DNA from: Rhizobiaceae bacterium | Lineage (GTDB): Bacteria > Pseudomonadota > Alphaproteobacteria > Rhizobiales > Rhizobiaceae | Direction of reading: 5' to 3' | DNA: 64,000 nucleotides | Assembly (NCBI GenBank): GCA_017643495.1 | Contig: JAEPNK010000001.1 | Span: forward strand, 539,623-603,622 | In this document: positions 63,956 through 64,000 of the stretch, piece after piece | How positions within the stretch are numbered: the stretch's first letter is position 1 | Layout: each line of letters begins with the position of its first letter | Program-made: the position numbers and the translations under genes | Notes under the pieces: generated by a model | What the model saw: only the letters and a program-made list of their open reading frames with translations | Databases searched by the model: none | What the model was told of the DNA's origin: nothing

Positions 63956-64000
63956 AACAATCAGCCATTTTTGTCGTCAGCGGGCAGAACTACAGTGAAA

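Noticed and set aside
1-64000. CRISPR arrays, insertion sequences, prophage or att sites
   Set aside because: No regularly spaced direct repeats, transposase, integrase or terminal inverted repeats were seen.

Overview
The window looks like core chromosome of an alphaproteobacterium of the order Hyphomicrobiales (Rhizobiales). The evidence is gene content and order: secB/fxsA/timA/mltA/smr, then hslUV-hisB-DUF2628-hisHAFE-coaA, dnaK-dnaJ-pmtA, regB-regA, lptC-lptA-lptB-rpoN-hpf, trpFBA-accD-folC-trxA-addAB, the fused tsaE-amgK gene beside murU, divL-ahcY, and ptsH-manX-hprK. Nearly every base is coding, operons are tight with many ATGA overlaps, and I see no rRNA, tRNA, IS element, prophage or CRISPR array. 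No gene looks broken; only dnaQ is cut, by the left edge.

Layout. 1-5.5 kb: end of dnaQ, secB, fxsA, a Tim44-domain protein, mltA, an Smr-domain protein, an XRE regulator and a DUF1402 secreted protein. 5.6-12.3 kb: the HslUV protease and, divergently, the histidine genes (hisB, DUF2628, hisH, hisA, hisF, hisE) ending in coaA. 12.4-16.6 kb: a four-gene cassette that looks more A+T-rich than its surroundings (GT2 glycosyltransferase, methyltransferase, UPF0104-like membrane protein, large multi-pass membrane protein); this is the most accessory-looking part. 16.6-23.3 kb: alkB, then dnaK-dnaJ behind a good RpoH-type promoter, pmtA, an FMN reductase, pyrF and a DUF2852 protein. 23.4-29.8 kb: a YgjP-like metallopeptidase, a 33-residue membrane protein, two RNA methyltransferases, lspA, an AcuI/YhdH-like reductase and the redox two-component pair regB-regA. 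29.8-34.3 kb: mmcB, an L,D-transpeptidase lipoprotein, malate synthase G, and hsp20-DUF1150. 34.3-40.7 kb (minus strand): hpf, rpoN, lptB, lptA, lptC, rnd, uppP. 40.8-48.7 kb (plus strand): a GST, queG, a Rossmann-fold protein, trpF, trpB, trpA, accD, folC. 48.7-64 kb (minus strand): trxA, addA, addB, murU, tsaE-amgK, divL, ahcY, ptsH, manX, hprK.

Functional themes are envelope building and recycling (LptABC, UppP, MltA, LdtR, AmgK/MurU, PmtA, the glycosyltransferase cassette), protein quality control (DnaKJ, HslUV, Hsp20, SecB), amino-acid and methyl-cycle metabolism (His, Trp, AhcY) and regulation (RegBA, RpoN, HPr/EIIA/HprK, DivL). The best leads are the 12.4-16.6 kb cassette; a DivL-type kinase with Tyr in place of the phosphoacceptor His; a perfect 12-bp-arm palindrome over the ahcY -10 element; a secreted DUF1402 protein with lytic-transglycosylase-like motifs; and a tiny unannotated membrane protein at 24.1-24.2 kb.
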